In this document: piece after piece, positions 27,847 through 37,010 of the stretch
How the letters are laid out: every line of letters begins with the position of its first letter
Numbering within the stretch: position 1 is the first letter of the stretch
Origin: Rubripirellula sp.
GTDB lineage: Bacteria; Planctomycetota; Planctomycetia; Pirellulales; Pirellulaceae
NCBI GenBank assembly: GCA_012270065.1
Contig: JAAXJB010000078.1
Coordinates: 19,987-83,986 of the forward strand
Reading direction: 5' to 3'
Length of the DNA: 64,000 nt
Translations under genes and position numbers: made by a program
The notes under the pieces: model-generated
Told to the model about the DNA's origin: nothing
Database searches by the model: none
What the model saw: the letters and a program-made list of their open reading frames with translations, nothing else

Positions 27847-28225
27847 CTTGAGAATCTTGCAACGGAGGGATACTGGCTGTCGTGGGCGGGAAACCAACGA
27901 AATGGTCGGCCGGCCGAGCATTTCGCATGGAAGCCTCATTGTGACCGGTTCGGGACGTGATGCCAATGAGATTCAGCGTACTTCCAATTGAGAATGGTTC
28001 CCATCCATCTGCGACGGCTCCAAAACCCGATTATAGAGGAATAAAAGCGGAAATTCCGGGTGACCGGACCAGACGGGAGTTGCGGATTTCCCCACAGCAG
28101 AAAAAACCGCTTTTGAGAATGATCGTCTAGGATGACCGGGGCGAGCGTATCATGGCACCTGCATCGATATCGGTTCGGACACCCATCCTGCCACCTTTCC
28201 CCGCTGAAAACCATCCGATCATCAG
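27847..28225. promoter_or_regulatory. divergent intergenic control region of the glycan locus
   Basis: 379 bp separate the PSCyt gene and the XylR-like regulator. It should carry promoters for both directions. A 28-bp near-palindrome lies at 27898-27925. I see no convincing -10/-35 by eye. Confidence 0.55.
27898..27925. promoter_or_regulatory. 28-bp near-perfect palindrome, candidate operator
   Basis: Outer arms CGAAATG (27898-27904) and CATTTCG (27919-27925) flank a core CGGCCGGCCG (27907-27916). Only one base pair of the 14 is mismatched (27905/27918). It is centred about 65 bp upstream of ATG 27846 and about 315 bp from the regulator start. A dimeric regulator site or an mRNA leader hairpin are both possible. 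Confidence 0.6.
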
Positions 28226-29419
28226 ATGAACCGCAAGCACGTCAAAAAATTTCACATCACACCGAGGGGTAGCGGCCACCGACCCCACGTGCTGCTGATT
28301 GTCGAAACCGCCATGTCTTTCGGGCGCGGGGTACTCGAAGGGATCAGCCAATACCTCTTCGAAAACCCACCATGGTCGGTTCAACTGGATCTCCGAGAAT
28401 TGATGGTGACGCCTCCTGCCTGGCTCCAACAATGGGATGGTGATGGCATCATTACGCGATCGACCACACCCGAAATGGCTGATTTCATCTCGCAGTCAGG
28501 CATTCCCACCGTCAATCTGACGGATATCTACGGCGACCAGGGTCTGCCTTCGATCTGGAACGACCATGAAGCTATCGGGCGAATGGCCGCTGAACACCTG
28601 CTTCAAAGGGGTTTAAAACGCTTCGCTTTTTGTGGATTCACAAACCATCAATGGTCAGAAACGCGATATCGCGGATTCATGGATCATCTTGGGCCAGCGA
28701 GTGAGGTCCTGTTTCACAGTTCCGACTGGGCACAGGCCAGACGAACTGGATGGGAGACCCAGCAAGCGAGAATGGTGCAGTGGTTACTGGACCTTCCCAA
28801 GCCAATCGGAGTGATGGCGTGCAACGACTTTCGCGGGCAGCATGTGTTAGAAGCTTGCCGTGTGGCACAAATAACAGTTCCCGACCAGGTTGCTGTCATC
28901 GGTGTCGACAATGACCGGGTCATCTGTGATTTCTGCCAGCCCTCACTTTCCAGCGTTATCCCGGCCGCTGAACGCATTGGCTTCGAAGCCGCGCGGATGC
29001 TGGATCAGTTGATGCGAAAAGAAGAACCACCCGAACGGCACATGAAAATTGCTCCGATCGGAATCGCAGCACGACAATCAACCGACGTGATGGAAATTGA
29101 TGACACAGCAGTCGTCACGGCGCTGAAAATCATCCGCGAACGAGCATGCAATGGTCTTTGTGTCGCAGACATTCTGGCAGAAGTCCCCATCGCGCGTAGT
29201 TCCCTCGAAAGACGATTTCGACAACACCTCGGACGCTCACCCCAGGCTGAAATCCGAAACATTCAAATGAGGCGGGCTCAACAGCTGTTGAGTGAAACCA
29301 ATCTGCCTCTGTCACAAATCGCCAACCTCACCGGCTTCAAACATGCCGAATACTTCAGCGTTGTCTTCAAACGCGAGATGGGTGAAACGCCTGGCCAGTA
29401 TCGGGAAAATCTTTCTTGA
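28226..29419 (+). CDS. XylR-like transcription activator (LacI-type sensor plus AraC HTH)
   Basis: 397 residues. Residues 20-280 form a periplasmic-binding-protein-like sensor as in LacI/XylR proteins (HVLLIVETAMSFGRGVLEGI, GIITR, GIPTVNLTD, CNDFRGQHVLEACR, VAVIGVDND). Residues 295-397 are a double helix-turn-helix AraC domain (VADILAEVPIARSSLERRFRQHLGRSP, LPLSQIANLTGFKHAEYFSVVFKREMGETPGQYR). This order is that of E. coli XylR, which responds to a sugar. It is divergent from the sulfatase/glycosidase/cytochrome locus and so is probably its inducer-responsive activator. The ligand is unknown. ATG 28226 is the first good start. Confidence 0.92.
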   Translation: MNRKHVKKFHITPRGSGHRPHVLLIVETAMSFGRGVLEGISQYLFENPPWSVQLDLRELMVTPPAWLQQWDGDGIITRSTTPEMADFISQSGIPTVNLTDIYGDQGLPSIWNDHEAIGRMAAEHLLQRGLKRFAFCGFTNHQWSETRYRGFMDHLGPASEVLFHSSDWAQARRTGWETQQARMVQWLLDLPKPIGVMACNDFRGQHVLEACRVAQITVPDQVAVIGVDNDRVICDFCQPSLSSVIPAAERIGFEAARMLDQLMRKEEPPERHMKIAPIGIAARQSTDVMEIDDTAVVTALKIIRERACNGLCVADILAEVPIARSSLERRFRQHLGRSPQAEIRNIQMRRAQQLLSETNLPLSQIANLTGFKHAEYFSVVFKREMGETPGQYRENLS

Positions 29420-29471
29420 ATCAGCCAGCAATTCGACCTCAGGATTCCGCGAATTCGCACGGCAGTCATTT

Positions 29472-29502
29472 TCATGCACGCCGTTCATTCATGCACGCCG
29501 TT
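29472..29502. repeat. 14-bp direct repeat, two copies
   Basis: TCATGCACGCCGTT occurs at 29472-29485 and 29489-29502, 17 bp apart, in the gap after the XylR-like gene. Non-coding, no known role. Confidence 0.7.
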
Positions 29503-29683
29503 GACTGAAGTCGACACCATGCGCCGTGTTGTTCCATGGTGGCAGAAACCGCTGCTGGAACGGAAGTGAAGCCTGGCAATGCTAGCAAACAGGTGATTTT
29601 GATGTTCACGACAGGGAACGATATCTCTATACATGGTTCGACATGAGTTATGGGCTGTCCCTCGGCATTTGGATATTGCTGGA

Positions 29684-30373
29684 ATGAAAAAACTGATCCC
29701 CTGGCTGGCAGGGTTATTTGTCTTGACGCTCAGACTCACATGCCGATTTCGTTACAACAATGATCCAAGACAATTGTTGAATCACGACGGTGTGAATCAT
29801 CTGGTTGCTGGCTATCACGCGGTTCAGATTGCGGGAGTTCTGGGAGCTGAACCGGGTGCCGGAACGATGGTCTCTCGTTCCAAAGATGGTGAACTGGTTG
29901 TGCCCGGACTGAAGTTGATTGGGCATGTTCCACTGCGGGGCAGCAGCGGGTCATCAGAGAAAGGCGGCTTGGCTGCCTTGCAGGTTTTGATGGACTATGT
30001 CGAGGAAGGAAATCCTGTGATGCTGACTGTCGATGGTCCACGCGGCCCACGCGGCAAAGCTCACAAAGGAATCAGCTTGCTGGCTCGCAAAACGAAAACG
30101 CCGATTGTTGGTGTACTGGCGATCCCGACGCGGCGGTGGATTCTCAGCAAGACGTGGGACAGATTGCAGATTCCGAAACCGTTTTGCACGATCGATTATT
30201 ATTTCAGCGATTTGATTTATCCCACACGCGGTGAATCCTTGGGGGACCTGACTCGACGCATCGAAATTGCGTTGGATGAGCTGGAAAAGAAGCACGATCC
30301 TGCAGAAGGATATCGTGAACCAGCAAAGCGACGCCCCCATCAGCAGAACTTGTCCCAACAACAAGCCGCCTAG
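29684..30373 (+). CDS. DUF374 lysophospholipid acyltransferase-like protein
   Basis: 229 residues from ATG 29684, preceded by a weak GCTGGA. A further upstream start (29633) would add 17 residues without homology signal. Residues 3-20 (LIPWLAGLFVLTLRL) are a membrane anchor. The DUF374 pattern follows: YHAVQIAG, MVSRSKDGEL (in place of the usual SxHRDGE), LIGHVPLRGSS and VDGPRGPRGKAHKG, with the catalytic/substrate residues in VxGPRGPR. The family belongs to the LPLAT acyltransferases that add acyl chains to lipids such as lipid A precursors. The tail is Gln/Lys rich. It is isolated from its neighbours. Confidence 0.85.
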   Translation: MKKLIPWLAGLFVLTLRLTCRFRYNNDPRQLLNHDGVNHLVAGYHAVQIAGVLGAEPGAGTMVSRSKDGELVVPGLKLIGHVPLRGSSGSSEKGGLAALQVLMDYVEEGNPVMLTVDGPRGPRGKAHKGISLLARKTKTPIVGVLAIPTRRWILSKTWDRLQIPKPFCTIDYYFSDLIYPTRGESLGDLTRRIEIALDELEKKHDPAEGYREPAKRRPHQQNLSQQQAA

Positions 30374-30633
30374 ATCAGGCCGGGCTGGGAACAAACACAC
30401 GGGCAAATACCGAATTTCTCTGATCACCTGTTTTTCAGGCAGCTGATTCTCACGAGTGTCGAAACAGGCTTACCAATCGCACCTGCCTCGACGGAAACCA
30501 GTTGTTCATTTCGGGCGACAGACCCGGCTTGCGGCATTTCCGGCGCACATCCTCTGGAAACGGGTGGTGACCAGACTAATTTTGGTCGTCTGCCGGGCAT
30601 CCTCAACCGGCAATCTCTGATATTATCCGCATC

Positions 30634-31179
30634 ATGAATGCCTCGGATCCAACAACCGCTGCCCAAACCGATTCAGCCATCAAAATGCTGGAAGCCGCCA
30701 TTGGGCAAATCAAGTTCGCCAGAGAATATTGTCTGGAGTTACTCAATGACACGCCCGATGAGTTGTGGTTTGAAATCCCGGCTGGACTTCCGAGCCACAT
30801 TGCGTGGCAGGTTGGCCACTTGACCGTCAGCCAGTATGGGCTGCTGATGTTTCGAATTCGTGGACGCAGCCCGGATGATCTCGATTTGATCCCCAGTCGT
30901 TTTCGCAAAGCATACAGCCGGGGCTCCAAACCTTCGCCGGATACATCCCGTCAACCGACCGCAAGTGAACTTCGTGATCGGATGAGCCTGGTTCATGAAC
31001 GTTCCCTGAAGGAACTGGAAACGGTTCAACCTGAAACACTGCTGGAACCGGTGGACATGCCTTATGCGGCCTATCCCAATAAATTGGGAGCGATCTTGTT
31101 TTGTCCGATTCACGAACACACGCACATTGGGCAAATTGGCCTGCTGAGGCGCGCCCTCGGACTGGATCCCGTTCGCTAG
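30634..31179 (+). CDS. DinB-like four-helix protein
   Basis: 181 residues. It matches DinB/DUF664-type four-helix bundles: helix 1 with FAREYCLELLNDTPDELW, helix 2 with SHIAWQVGHLTVSQY carrying a metal-type His, and helix 4 with CPIHEHTHIGQIGLLRRALG supplying further His residues. DinB-fold enzymes use a divalent metal and often a thiol cofactor for detoxification transferase reactions. The His set (His in SHIA, GHL, HEHTHIG) looks complete for a 3-His site. It stands alone; the function is not predictable. Confidence 0.8.
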   Translation: MNASDPTTAAQTDSAIKMLEAAIGQIKFAREYCLELLNDTPDELWFEIPAGLPSHIAWQVGHLTVSQYGLLMFRIRGRSPDDLDLIPSRFRKAYSRGSKPSPDTSRQPTASELRDRMSLVHERSLKELETVQPETLLEPVDMPYAAYPNKLGAILFCPIHEHTHIGQIGLLRRALGLDPVR

Positions 31180-31246
31180 CCCATTCTTTCGACCGTATCC
31201 AATCGTTTGACTGACAAGCCAGTGGCTGCCTCGGCATTGTCCATCC

Positions 31247-32125
31247 GTGCGGTTTCTCACCACGTGGAACTCCACATCCGCTGCCAACTCACGCCAGAAA
31301 GAGACTTTTGAATTGAATTCAAAATCAGAGGACTACCAAATCGAAACGATCAACGAATCCATTTATGATCATCCCAAATACTACGATCTGGTATTCGGTG
31401 CTGATTGCGCTGCCGAAATCAAGTTCATTCTTGGTTGCGGTAACCAGTACATGAAGCGTCCGCCGCAGAAATTTTTCGAACCCGCCTGTGGCACCGGTCG
31501 TTTGCTGTACTCACTGGCCAAACGCGGTCATACGGTGGCAGGCTTGGATCTGAATCCCAAGGCCGTGGATTTTTGCAATGCACGCTTCAAGCGGCATGGG
31601 ATCGAGGCACGTGCCTTTGTCGCAGACATGGCAGATTTTCGAGTCAAGCAACGCCATGACATCGCTTTCAATACGATCAACAGTTTCCGACACCTTCAAA
31701 CCGAGACAGCTGCCAGAGAACACTTGAAATGCATGGGTCGGGCAATCCGTGTGGGAGGACTCTACCTGCTTGGTGTCCATCTCACACCGACCGATGTTTC
31801 TCCGAGCGAAACCGAGTCCTGGTCGGCTCGCAGGGGACACCTGTCCATCAATACCCACATGTGGACCAAAGAACGGAAAAAAGGCAGTCGCATCGAAAGA
31901 TTCGGGATCCAGTTCGATGTGCACAACCCAACGCGTAGTTTTCGGATTCTCGATGAGCTGGTACTTCGGCGATATCATTCCAAGGAGATGAATCGGCTGA
32001 TCCAGTCTGCGGGTTGCTGGCAAACCATTGCCACTTACAACTTTTCCTACGATTTGGATGACCCGATTGAAGTCGACTCAGCGACCGAAGACGTGGTTTA
32101 CGTGCTCAAACGAACAGGTCGCTGA
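31247..32125 (+). CDS. class I SAM-dependent methyltransferase
   Basis: Up to 292 residues from GTG 31247; a TTG at 31313 would give a 270-residue form that still holds the whole fold, so the start is uncertain. Motif I FFEPACGTGRLLYSLAKRG with VAGLDLNPKAVDFC, then FVADMADF and the strand FNTINSFRHL, give the SAM-binding Rossmann fold. The C-terminal half is a beta-rich cap (RGHLSINTHMWTKERK, FRILDELVLRRYH). The substrate is unknown. It is on the same strand as the DinB gene, 67 bp away. Confidence 0.85.
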   Translation: MRFLTTWNSTSAANSRQKETFELNSKSEDYQIETINESIYDHPKYYDLVFGADCAAEIKFILGCGNQYMKRPPQKFFEPACGTGRLLYSLAKRGHTVAGLDLNPKAVDFCNARFKRHGIEARAFVADMADFRVKQRHDIAFNTINSFRHLQTETAAREHLKCMGRAIRVGGLYLLGVHLTPTDVSPSETESWSARRGHLSINTHMWTKERKKGSRIERFGIQFDVHNPTRSFRILDELVLRRYHSKEMNRLIQSAGCWQTIATYNFSYDLDDPIEVDSATEDVVYVLKRTGR

Positions 32126-32182
32126 TTGGCTCCCCTTGCCAACCAATCTCTTGGCGCATCCCTCGTCACCAAGTGTCCTGAA

Positions 32183-32725
32183 TCAGGCAGTCGAACGCCC
32201 ACGACCAACTGCCGCCAATCCGAACGCGGCAAGTGCGGAGCCGAGACCAATGGCGGCGGAAATGGTGGAAATCAATCCCCAACGCTGCTTTTCATCAGAG
32301 AGTCGTTTGTAGGTAAACGGCTTTCCGAGCTCGATTCCATCTCCCACCATCTGTTCATACTCACGGATCAGTTCCGCTGTGGGCTTGACGGCGTAATCAG
32401 CTCTGATGTCTGCGACATGCTGGTCTGTGGTCTTCAGATAAGGAATCAAAGTCCAGCGAATACCGGCAAAAGCGGCCACCATGAACCCCAAAACGGCCAC
32501 TGCACCCAGAATGCCTACCGGGATCATGTAACCGCCTGACTCTCGCTGCGCGGGTTCCTCTGAGGGCAGTTTCGACGACTCCTCTGCCAGCGGAAGTTGC
32601 CGCAGGATGCCTAATTTTGGAATCGAAACTTCTGTTTGACATTCGCCACATATCACTTTGTCGCCCGCCTGTGAGGGGGTAACAGATAGGACATTTTGAC
32701 AGGTTGGACAGGGCAAAAGATGCAT
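32183..32725 (-). CDS. zinc-ribbon membrane protein
   Basis: 180 residues from ATG 32725. The N-terminus MHLLPCPTCQNVLSVTPSQA...ICGECQTEVSIP is a CPxC...CGxC zinc ribbon of the kind found on many planctomycete proteins. Residues 68-90 (MIPVGILGAVAVLGFMVAAFAGI) and 150-172 (LISTISAAIGLGSALAAFGLAAV) are membrane helices; a Tyr/Glu-rich linker lies between. It is convergent with the methyltransferase gene. Function unknown. Confidence 0.7.
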   Translation of the reverse strand: MHLLPCPTCQNVLSVTPSQAGDKVICGECQTEVSIPKLGILRQLPLAEESSKLPSEEPAQRESGGYMIPVGILGAVAVLGFMVAAFAGIRWTLIPYLKTTDQHVADIRADYAVKPTAELIREYEQMVGDGIELGKPFTYKRLSDEKQRWGLISTISAAIGLGSALAAFGLAAVGRGRSTA

Positions 32726-33798
32726 AATTGATGAAGATTTGAAGGAGTCCCGACTAGACCCGGCGTTCCCGGTGACTAGAATTCGTAACAGCAAAAGGCA
32801 CCACCCGCCACAGTAGCCCGGACGCATGACGGCGATACGAGGCAATATAACAACGAACTGTTTTGTTCGTCCCCGTGACCGAAAGAGTCGAGTCGCAAAC
32901 CAAGTGGTCAACTTTGCCAATTGCCGCCAGGAAGGCAGAGTGGAAAGGTTTGAAACGAACGTTCCGGGGGGAATCTCTTGATACGTCTTCGCGCCGGCGG
33001 TAGTTCGCGGGAATACGCAAAGACGATCAGAAACACGGATGAAAGCAACTGCGGGGAATCCGTAGAAGGTTCATCTCGTTCTCACGATCGGTTCGATTTG
33101 ATCCTTCTTTGGGACAGGAATGGTGTTCACGAACTTGGTTTCAACTTTGTCGGCGAGATCTGTCATTCAGAACGCCAATGGCAAATTCGATCCGAAATGA
33201 CAGCATAGCCTAATCCTAAAATTTTTCCATTTACGAAGGGTGCGGGAACTCCATGGACATCGAGTGCTAGAGTTGTTTGGTTCTCACTTCACCGGCCGTG
33301 CGAGCTAGTGAATTGAGGAGGATCCAAGATCAATTGGATTGCAGTCCAACGCTCAGGTCACTCGCTTTGGAATTCCGAAAAGCATGCTCAAAATTGGATG
33401 AATGAACGGTGCAATACGAGTAAGCGTAAGTATTCTGGAGAGAGACATATTCAACGTAATCAATTTGACCCCCCGTTTCTTCTGACCTGTTACTTCCATG
33501 CAACGTTCGTGAAAGACACGTTTGTCTGAGTGCCAGCTGTTACAGGATGAGAGGCCCTGCGGATTTTACAGGGCTGAAGGACCAACAAGACTAACCCCGC
33601 TATTGACCAACACGCGTATCACCCCTCCAACCCACTTCGCTGCTCATTGATTTCACTTCCATGCCGATTTTGATTTCCTGGGACAGGAAATACACCAAGC
33701 GGCCATGACCAACAGCAAACACGATCAAAGTCAGCAATTCGCGTCACCAAATAGCTTCACACCCGACAACCACCGCTTCTGCGCGAGGAGTTCCTCCC
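32726..33798. other. 1.07-kb gene-free stretch upstream of rpoD
   Basis: There is no supported open frame on either strand. It contains a small hairpin (GCCCTG at 33554-33559, CAGGGC at 33569-33574, 9-nt loop). The rpoD promoter(s) and any long leader must lie here, but I cannot place a clear -10/-35. Confidence 0.6.
33784..33789 (+). promoter_or_regulatory. ribosome binding site supporting a TTG start of rpoD
   Basis: GAGGAG lies 9 bp before TTG 33799. The site is the left arm of GAGGA-GT-TCCTC, a 5-bp inverted repeat that could partly sequester it. Confidence 0.6.
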
Positions 33799-35361
33799 TT
33801 GTTCGATACCTTACTGGATGAATTTGAAGCCGTCGCAGCACAGAGCACGGAGGCCATGACCAATGGCTTTCGTAAACTGCCCATCGACGATAACGAAGAC
33901 AACAACGTTGCCGTAGCCCTCGCAGAGCGGGCTGACGGTCAAGTGCAGTTGGACAGCCCTGATGAATTGCTGGCTGTCGACGAAGGTGATTCATGGTCCG
34001 ACGATCCGGTTCGCATGTACCTGACCCAGATGGGTGAGATCCCGCTGCTGACAAGGCGACAGGAGATCGAGCTGGCCAAACGCATTGAAGAGACGCGTCG
34101 ACGATTCCGCACCAAGTTGCTGGAAAACCACTTCGTCCTGGTCGAAGCCTACAAGACTCTCAAGAAAGTCTACCGCAGCCAACTGCCATTTGATCGTACG
34201 GTTCAAGTGTCCGTGACTGACCGGCTTGAGAAAGAGCAGATCATCGGTCGATTGCCTCACAATCTCCGAACTCTGCAGACTCTGCTTCGACGCAACCGGC
34301 ATGATTGGAAAGTCTCACTCAGCAAGAGTGCTTCCCAGCGTCGCCGTGCTGAGGCATGGCGTTCTCTGGCTCGTCGTCGTCGTCGTGCTGTTCGTCTCAT
34401 CGAGGAGCTTGGACTCCGAACACAGCGAATCGAAACACGCATCGATCTGCTGGAAAAGTTTTCGATCCGTCTGAGCGAGATCGACCGTGAAATTGCTGCT
34501 CAGAAACGGACCAAGCATGGTCGCGAAGTTCGCGATGAATTACTGCACGAGCGTCGCCAGATTCTGACTGCCTGTCAGGAAACACCGACATCGCTACGCA
34601 ATCGCGTGAAAATGCTCAACAAAGTCTACGCGGAGTACCAGCAGGCCAAACGCGAACTCAGCGAAGGAAACCTGCGATTGGTCGTCTCAATCGCGAAGAA
34701 ATACCGAAATCGAGGTCTTTCATTTCTTGATCTGATTCAGGAAGGAAATGCTGGACTGATGCGGGCCGTGGACAAATTTGAATACCGTCGAGGCTTCAAG
34801 TTCTGTACCTACGCGACCTGGTGGATTCGACAGGCAATCACTCGCGCGGTTGCTGATCAGAGTCGAACCATCCGTATCCCTGTGCACATGGTGGAAACCA
34901 TGAGCCGGGTACGCAACGTCGCACGACAGCTCTTTCAGGAACTGGGACGTGAACCCACGATTGAAGAAACTGCACGCCGTGCTGATGTGACAGTAGAAGA
35001 AGCACGACGCGTGCTCACCATGAGCCGATTCCCGATTTCGCTTGACCGGCCGGTCGGCAACAGTGAGGACAGCCAGTTTGGAGACCTGTTGCCCGACGGC
35101 ACCGCAGAAAGTCCGCAAATTGGTGCAACTCAGGAAATGCTGCGTGACCGTATCAGCAACGTGCTGAAGTCACTCTCCTACCGTGAACGGGAAATCATCA
35201 AACTTCGATACGGACTCGGCGATGGTTACAGCTACACGCTGGAAGAAGTCGGACACATCTTCAAAGTGACCCGGGAAAGAATCCGGCAGATTGAGGCAAA
35301 AGCCGTTCGTAAACTGCAGCAGCCAAGTCGCAGCCAGGATCTGGTTGGCTTCCTTGACTAA
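33799..35361 (+). CDS. rpoD: primary-type RNA polymerase sigma factor (sigma-70, RpoD/SigA)
   Basis: 520 residues from TTG 33799, supported by GAGGAG upstream. Region 1.2 reads [29 protein letters not shown] (residues 69-97). Residues 110-285 are an Arg-rich helical non-conserved region ([21 protein letters not shown]). Region 2 has [59 protein letters not shown] with the -10 recognition helix. Region 3 has [11 protein letters not shown], and region 4 has [41 protein letters not shown], which reads the -35 element. Region 1.1 is very short. Core and -10/-35 readers are intact; it is probably the housekeeping factor or a close paralog. The gene stands alone with its own terminator. Confidence 0.93.
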   Translation: MFDTLLDEFEAVAAQSTEAMTNGFRKLPIDDNEDNNVAVALAERADGQVQLDSPDELLAVDEGDSWSDDPVRMYLTQMGEIPLLTRRQEIELAKRIEETRRRFRTKLLENHFVLVEAYKTLKKVYRSQLPFDRTVQVSVTDRLEKEQIIGRLPHNLRTLQTLLRRNRHDWKVSLSKSASQRRRAEAWRSLARRRRRAVRLIEELGLRTQRIETRIDLLEKFSIRLSEIDREIAAQKRTKHGREVRDELLHERRQILTACQETPTSLRNRVKMLNKVYAEYQQAKRELSEGNLRLVVSIAKKYRNRGLSFLDLIQEGNAGLMRAVDKFEYRRGFKFCTYATWWIRQAITRAVADQSRTIRIPVHMVETMSRVRNVARQLFQELGREPTIEETARRADVTVEEARRVLTMSRFPISLDRPVGNSEDSQFGDLLPDGTAESPQIGATQEMLRDRISNVLKSLSYREREIIKLRYGLGDGYSYTLEEVGHIFKVTRERIRQIEAKAVRKLQQPSRSQDLVGFLD

Positions 35362-35370
35362 CAGCAGCCT

Positions 35371-35389
35371 GTGCCGTACCTCACGGCAC
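35371..35389 (+). terminator. stem-loop just after rpoD
   Basis: GTGCCGT (35371-35377) and ACGGCAC (35383-35389) form a 7-bp stem with a 5-nt loop, without a T-run. It lies 9 bp after the stop and may protect the 3' end. Confidence 0.5.
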
Positions 35390-35410
35390 CTGGTCAACTA
35401 CTTTGCAAAG

Positions 35411-35441
35411 GCGACACGTTCCAGAACGTGTCGCTTTTTTT
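35411..35441 (+). terminator. intrinsic terminator of rpoD
   Basis: GCGACACGTT (35411-35420) pairs perfectly with AACGTGTCGC (35425-35434) across CCAG, followed by seven T (35435-35441). This is a classic Rho-independent terminator. It ends 22 bp before the next gene, which must therefore have its own promoter or depend on read-through. Confidence 0.93.
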
Positions 35442-35463
35442 AATCCAGCGAACAGGGTCGCCC

Positions 35464-36894
35464 ATGTCCAAACATCAAGTCCGGCTGCAACAGGCATGGC
35501 AACAGCACCAGACAGGCAATCTGGACGAGGCAGAAGAAACTTACCGGCAAGTCATCGAGGCTGATCCAAAAGATGCTGATGCCTGGGTATATCTGGGGAT
35601 CCTGCAGTTCGATCGGCGACAATTCGAAAGCTCAACGGAATCCTATCGACGCGCTTTGGAAATCAGAGATCATTATCCGATCGCCTGGAACAATCTTGGA
35701 AATTCGTTTCGAATGCTGGGACAGGTTGAGAACGCCGAACAGTGTTTCACGAAAGCTCTCTCCCAACATCCCAATTATCTGTCGGCCTTCAAGAATCGTG
35801 GGACGCTCTGGATTTGGTCAGGCGAAATCCAGAAGGGTCTGAAGTGGTATCAGGAGGGCCTGAAGCATCATCCGGGGGAAGTTGAACTTCATCGAAATCT
35901 GGGTGTCATTCACCTGCTGTTGGGAAACTATGAAATCGGTTGGCGTGAATATCGCTGGCGATGGAAATTCCCTGGCATGTATCGTCCTTCGACAAACGCA
36001 CCTACCTGGAAGGGTGAACCACTCCAAGGCAAAACCATCCTGATCTATCCGGAACAGGGTCTGGGGGACGCTATTCAGTTCATTCGCGTTGCGAAAGAAC
36101 TGAAAAACCAGGGGGCCACCGTCTACGTTGAGGTAGGGAAGCGCATGGAGGCACTTTTCTGTTCCGCGCCAGGGATTGATCGGTTATTGATTCGTGATCA
36201 ACCTCTACCGGCATGTGATTATCACGCATCATTTATCGAAGTGATCGACTACCTTTATCAATCAACCGGAGAGATTGCGTGGGGAACTGGCCTGTTCTCC
36301 AGCCGTTCCGGCTACCTTCGAGTTTCTGATGCATTGATTGAATACTGGCGAAACTGGTTTACAAGACATGCCGAATCTGGCGGGGATCCTACCAACACAA
36401 ACACAAAGACCCCTGAACAATGTTTGAAAGTGGGGATCAACTGGCAAGGCAACCCGGATCACCATGCCGATGTGTACCGCAGTATTTCGCTGGACAGGCT
36501 CGCGCCACTGGCAACCATCCCGGGCGTTGAACTCTTCAGTCTGCAGTTCGGCTTTGGCAGTGAACAGTTGGCCCAAAGCCAACTCAACGCAGCGATCACG
36601 AAGTTCCCCAGCCACGTTGATACCGATGGTGGAGCATTCACAGACACAGCAGCAATACTCAGCAATCTCGACTATGTTGTGACCACAGATACGTCCGTCG
36701 CTCACCTCGCAGGTGCAGTGGGCACACCCACGTGTCTGCTGCTGGGGAAGGTCCCAGACTGGCGTTGGCTGCAAAACGGTTCCAGCACAGCGTGGTATCC
36801 AGCCATGCAGTTGTTCCGGCAAAGTCGACTGGGGATTTGGGACGAGCCAGTCGCAGCCATTGAATCGCTGCTGCGAAAAGCTTCACCAGCTTGA
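35464..36894 (+). CDS. TPR protein with glycosyltransferase-family-9-like domain
   Basis: 476 residues from ATG 35464. About four TPR units cover residues 5-150 (AEETYRQVIEADPKDADAWVYLG, SYRRALEIRDHYPIAWNNLG, CFTKALSQHPNYLSAFKNRG, WYQEGLKHHPGEVELHRNLG). A WREYRWRW linker is followed by residues 180-476, which resemble GT9/heptosyltransferase-like domains (GKTILIYPEQGLGDAIQFIRVAKEL, VGINWQGNP, YVVTTDTSVAHLAGAVGTPTCLLL). TPR plus this domain is common in planctomycetes. The donor sugar and acceptor are unknown. It is placed directly after the rpoD terminator. Confidence 0.85.
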   Translation: MSKHQVRLQQAWQQHQTGNLDEAEETYRQVIEADPKDADAWVYLGILQFDRRQFESSTESYRRALEIRDHYPIAWNNLGNSFRMLGQVENAEQCFTKALSQHPNYLSAFKNRGTLWIWSGEIQKGLKWYQEGLKHHPGEVELHRNLGVIHLLLGNYEIGWREYRWRWKFPGMYRPSTNAPTWKGEPLQGKTILIYPEQGLGDAIQFIRVAKELKNQGATVYVEVGKRMEALFCSAPGIDRLLIRDQPLPACDYHASFIEVIDYLYQSTGEIAWGTGLFSSRSGYLRVSDALIEYWRNWFTRHAESGGDPTNTNTKTPEQCLKVGINWQGNPDHHADVYRSISLDRLAPLATIPGVELFSLQFGFGSEQLAQSQLNAAITKFPSHVDTDGGAFTDTAAILSNLDYVVTTDTSVAHLAGAVGTPTCLLLGKVPDWRWLQNGSSTAWYPAMQLFRQSRLGIWDEPVAAIESLLRKASPA

Positions 36895-37010
36895 TCAAAA
36901 GCAAGAAGTGTTTCCCAAACGACACGTGCTTTTCGGGTCATGTGGATGTCCGCCCGAGCCGCGAAACCCGGCGTGGCTGAATCGATCAGGTTCAACCCGG
37001 GCAATCGGGA

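Noticed and set aside
29472..29502. Mobile-element target duplication
   Set aside because: Two 14-bp copies only 3 bp apart with no element or inverted repeats between them.
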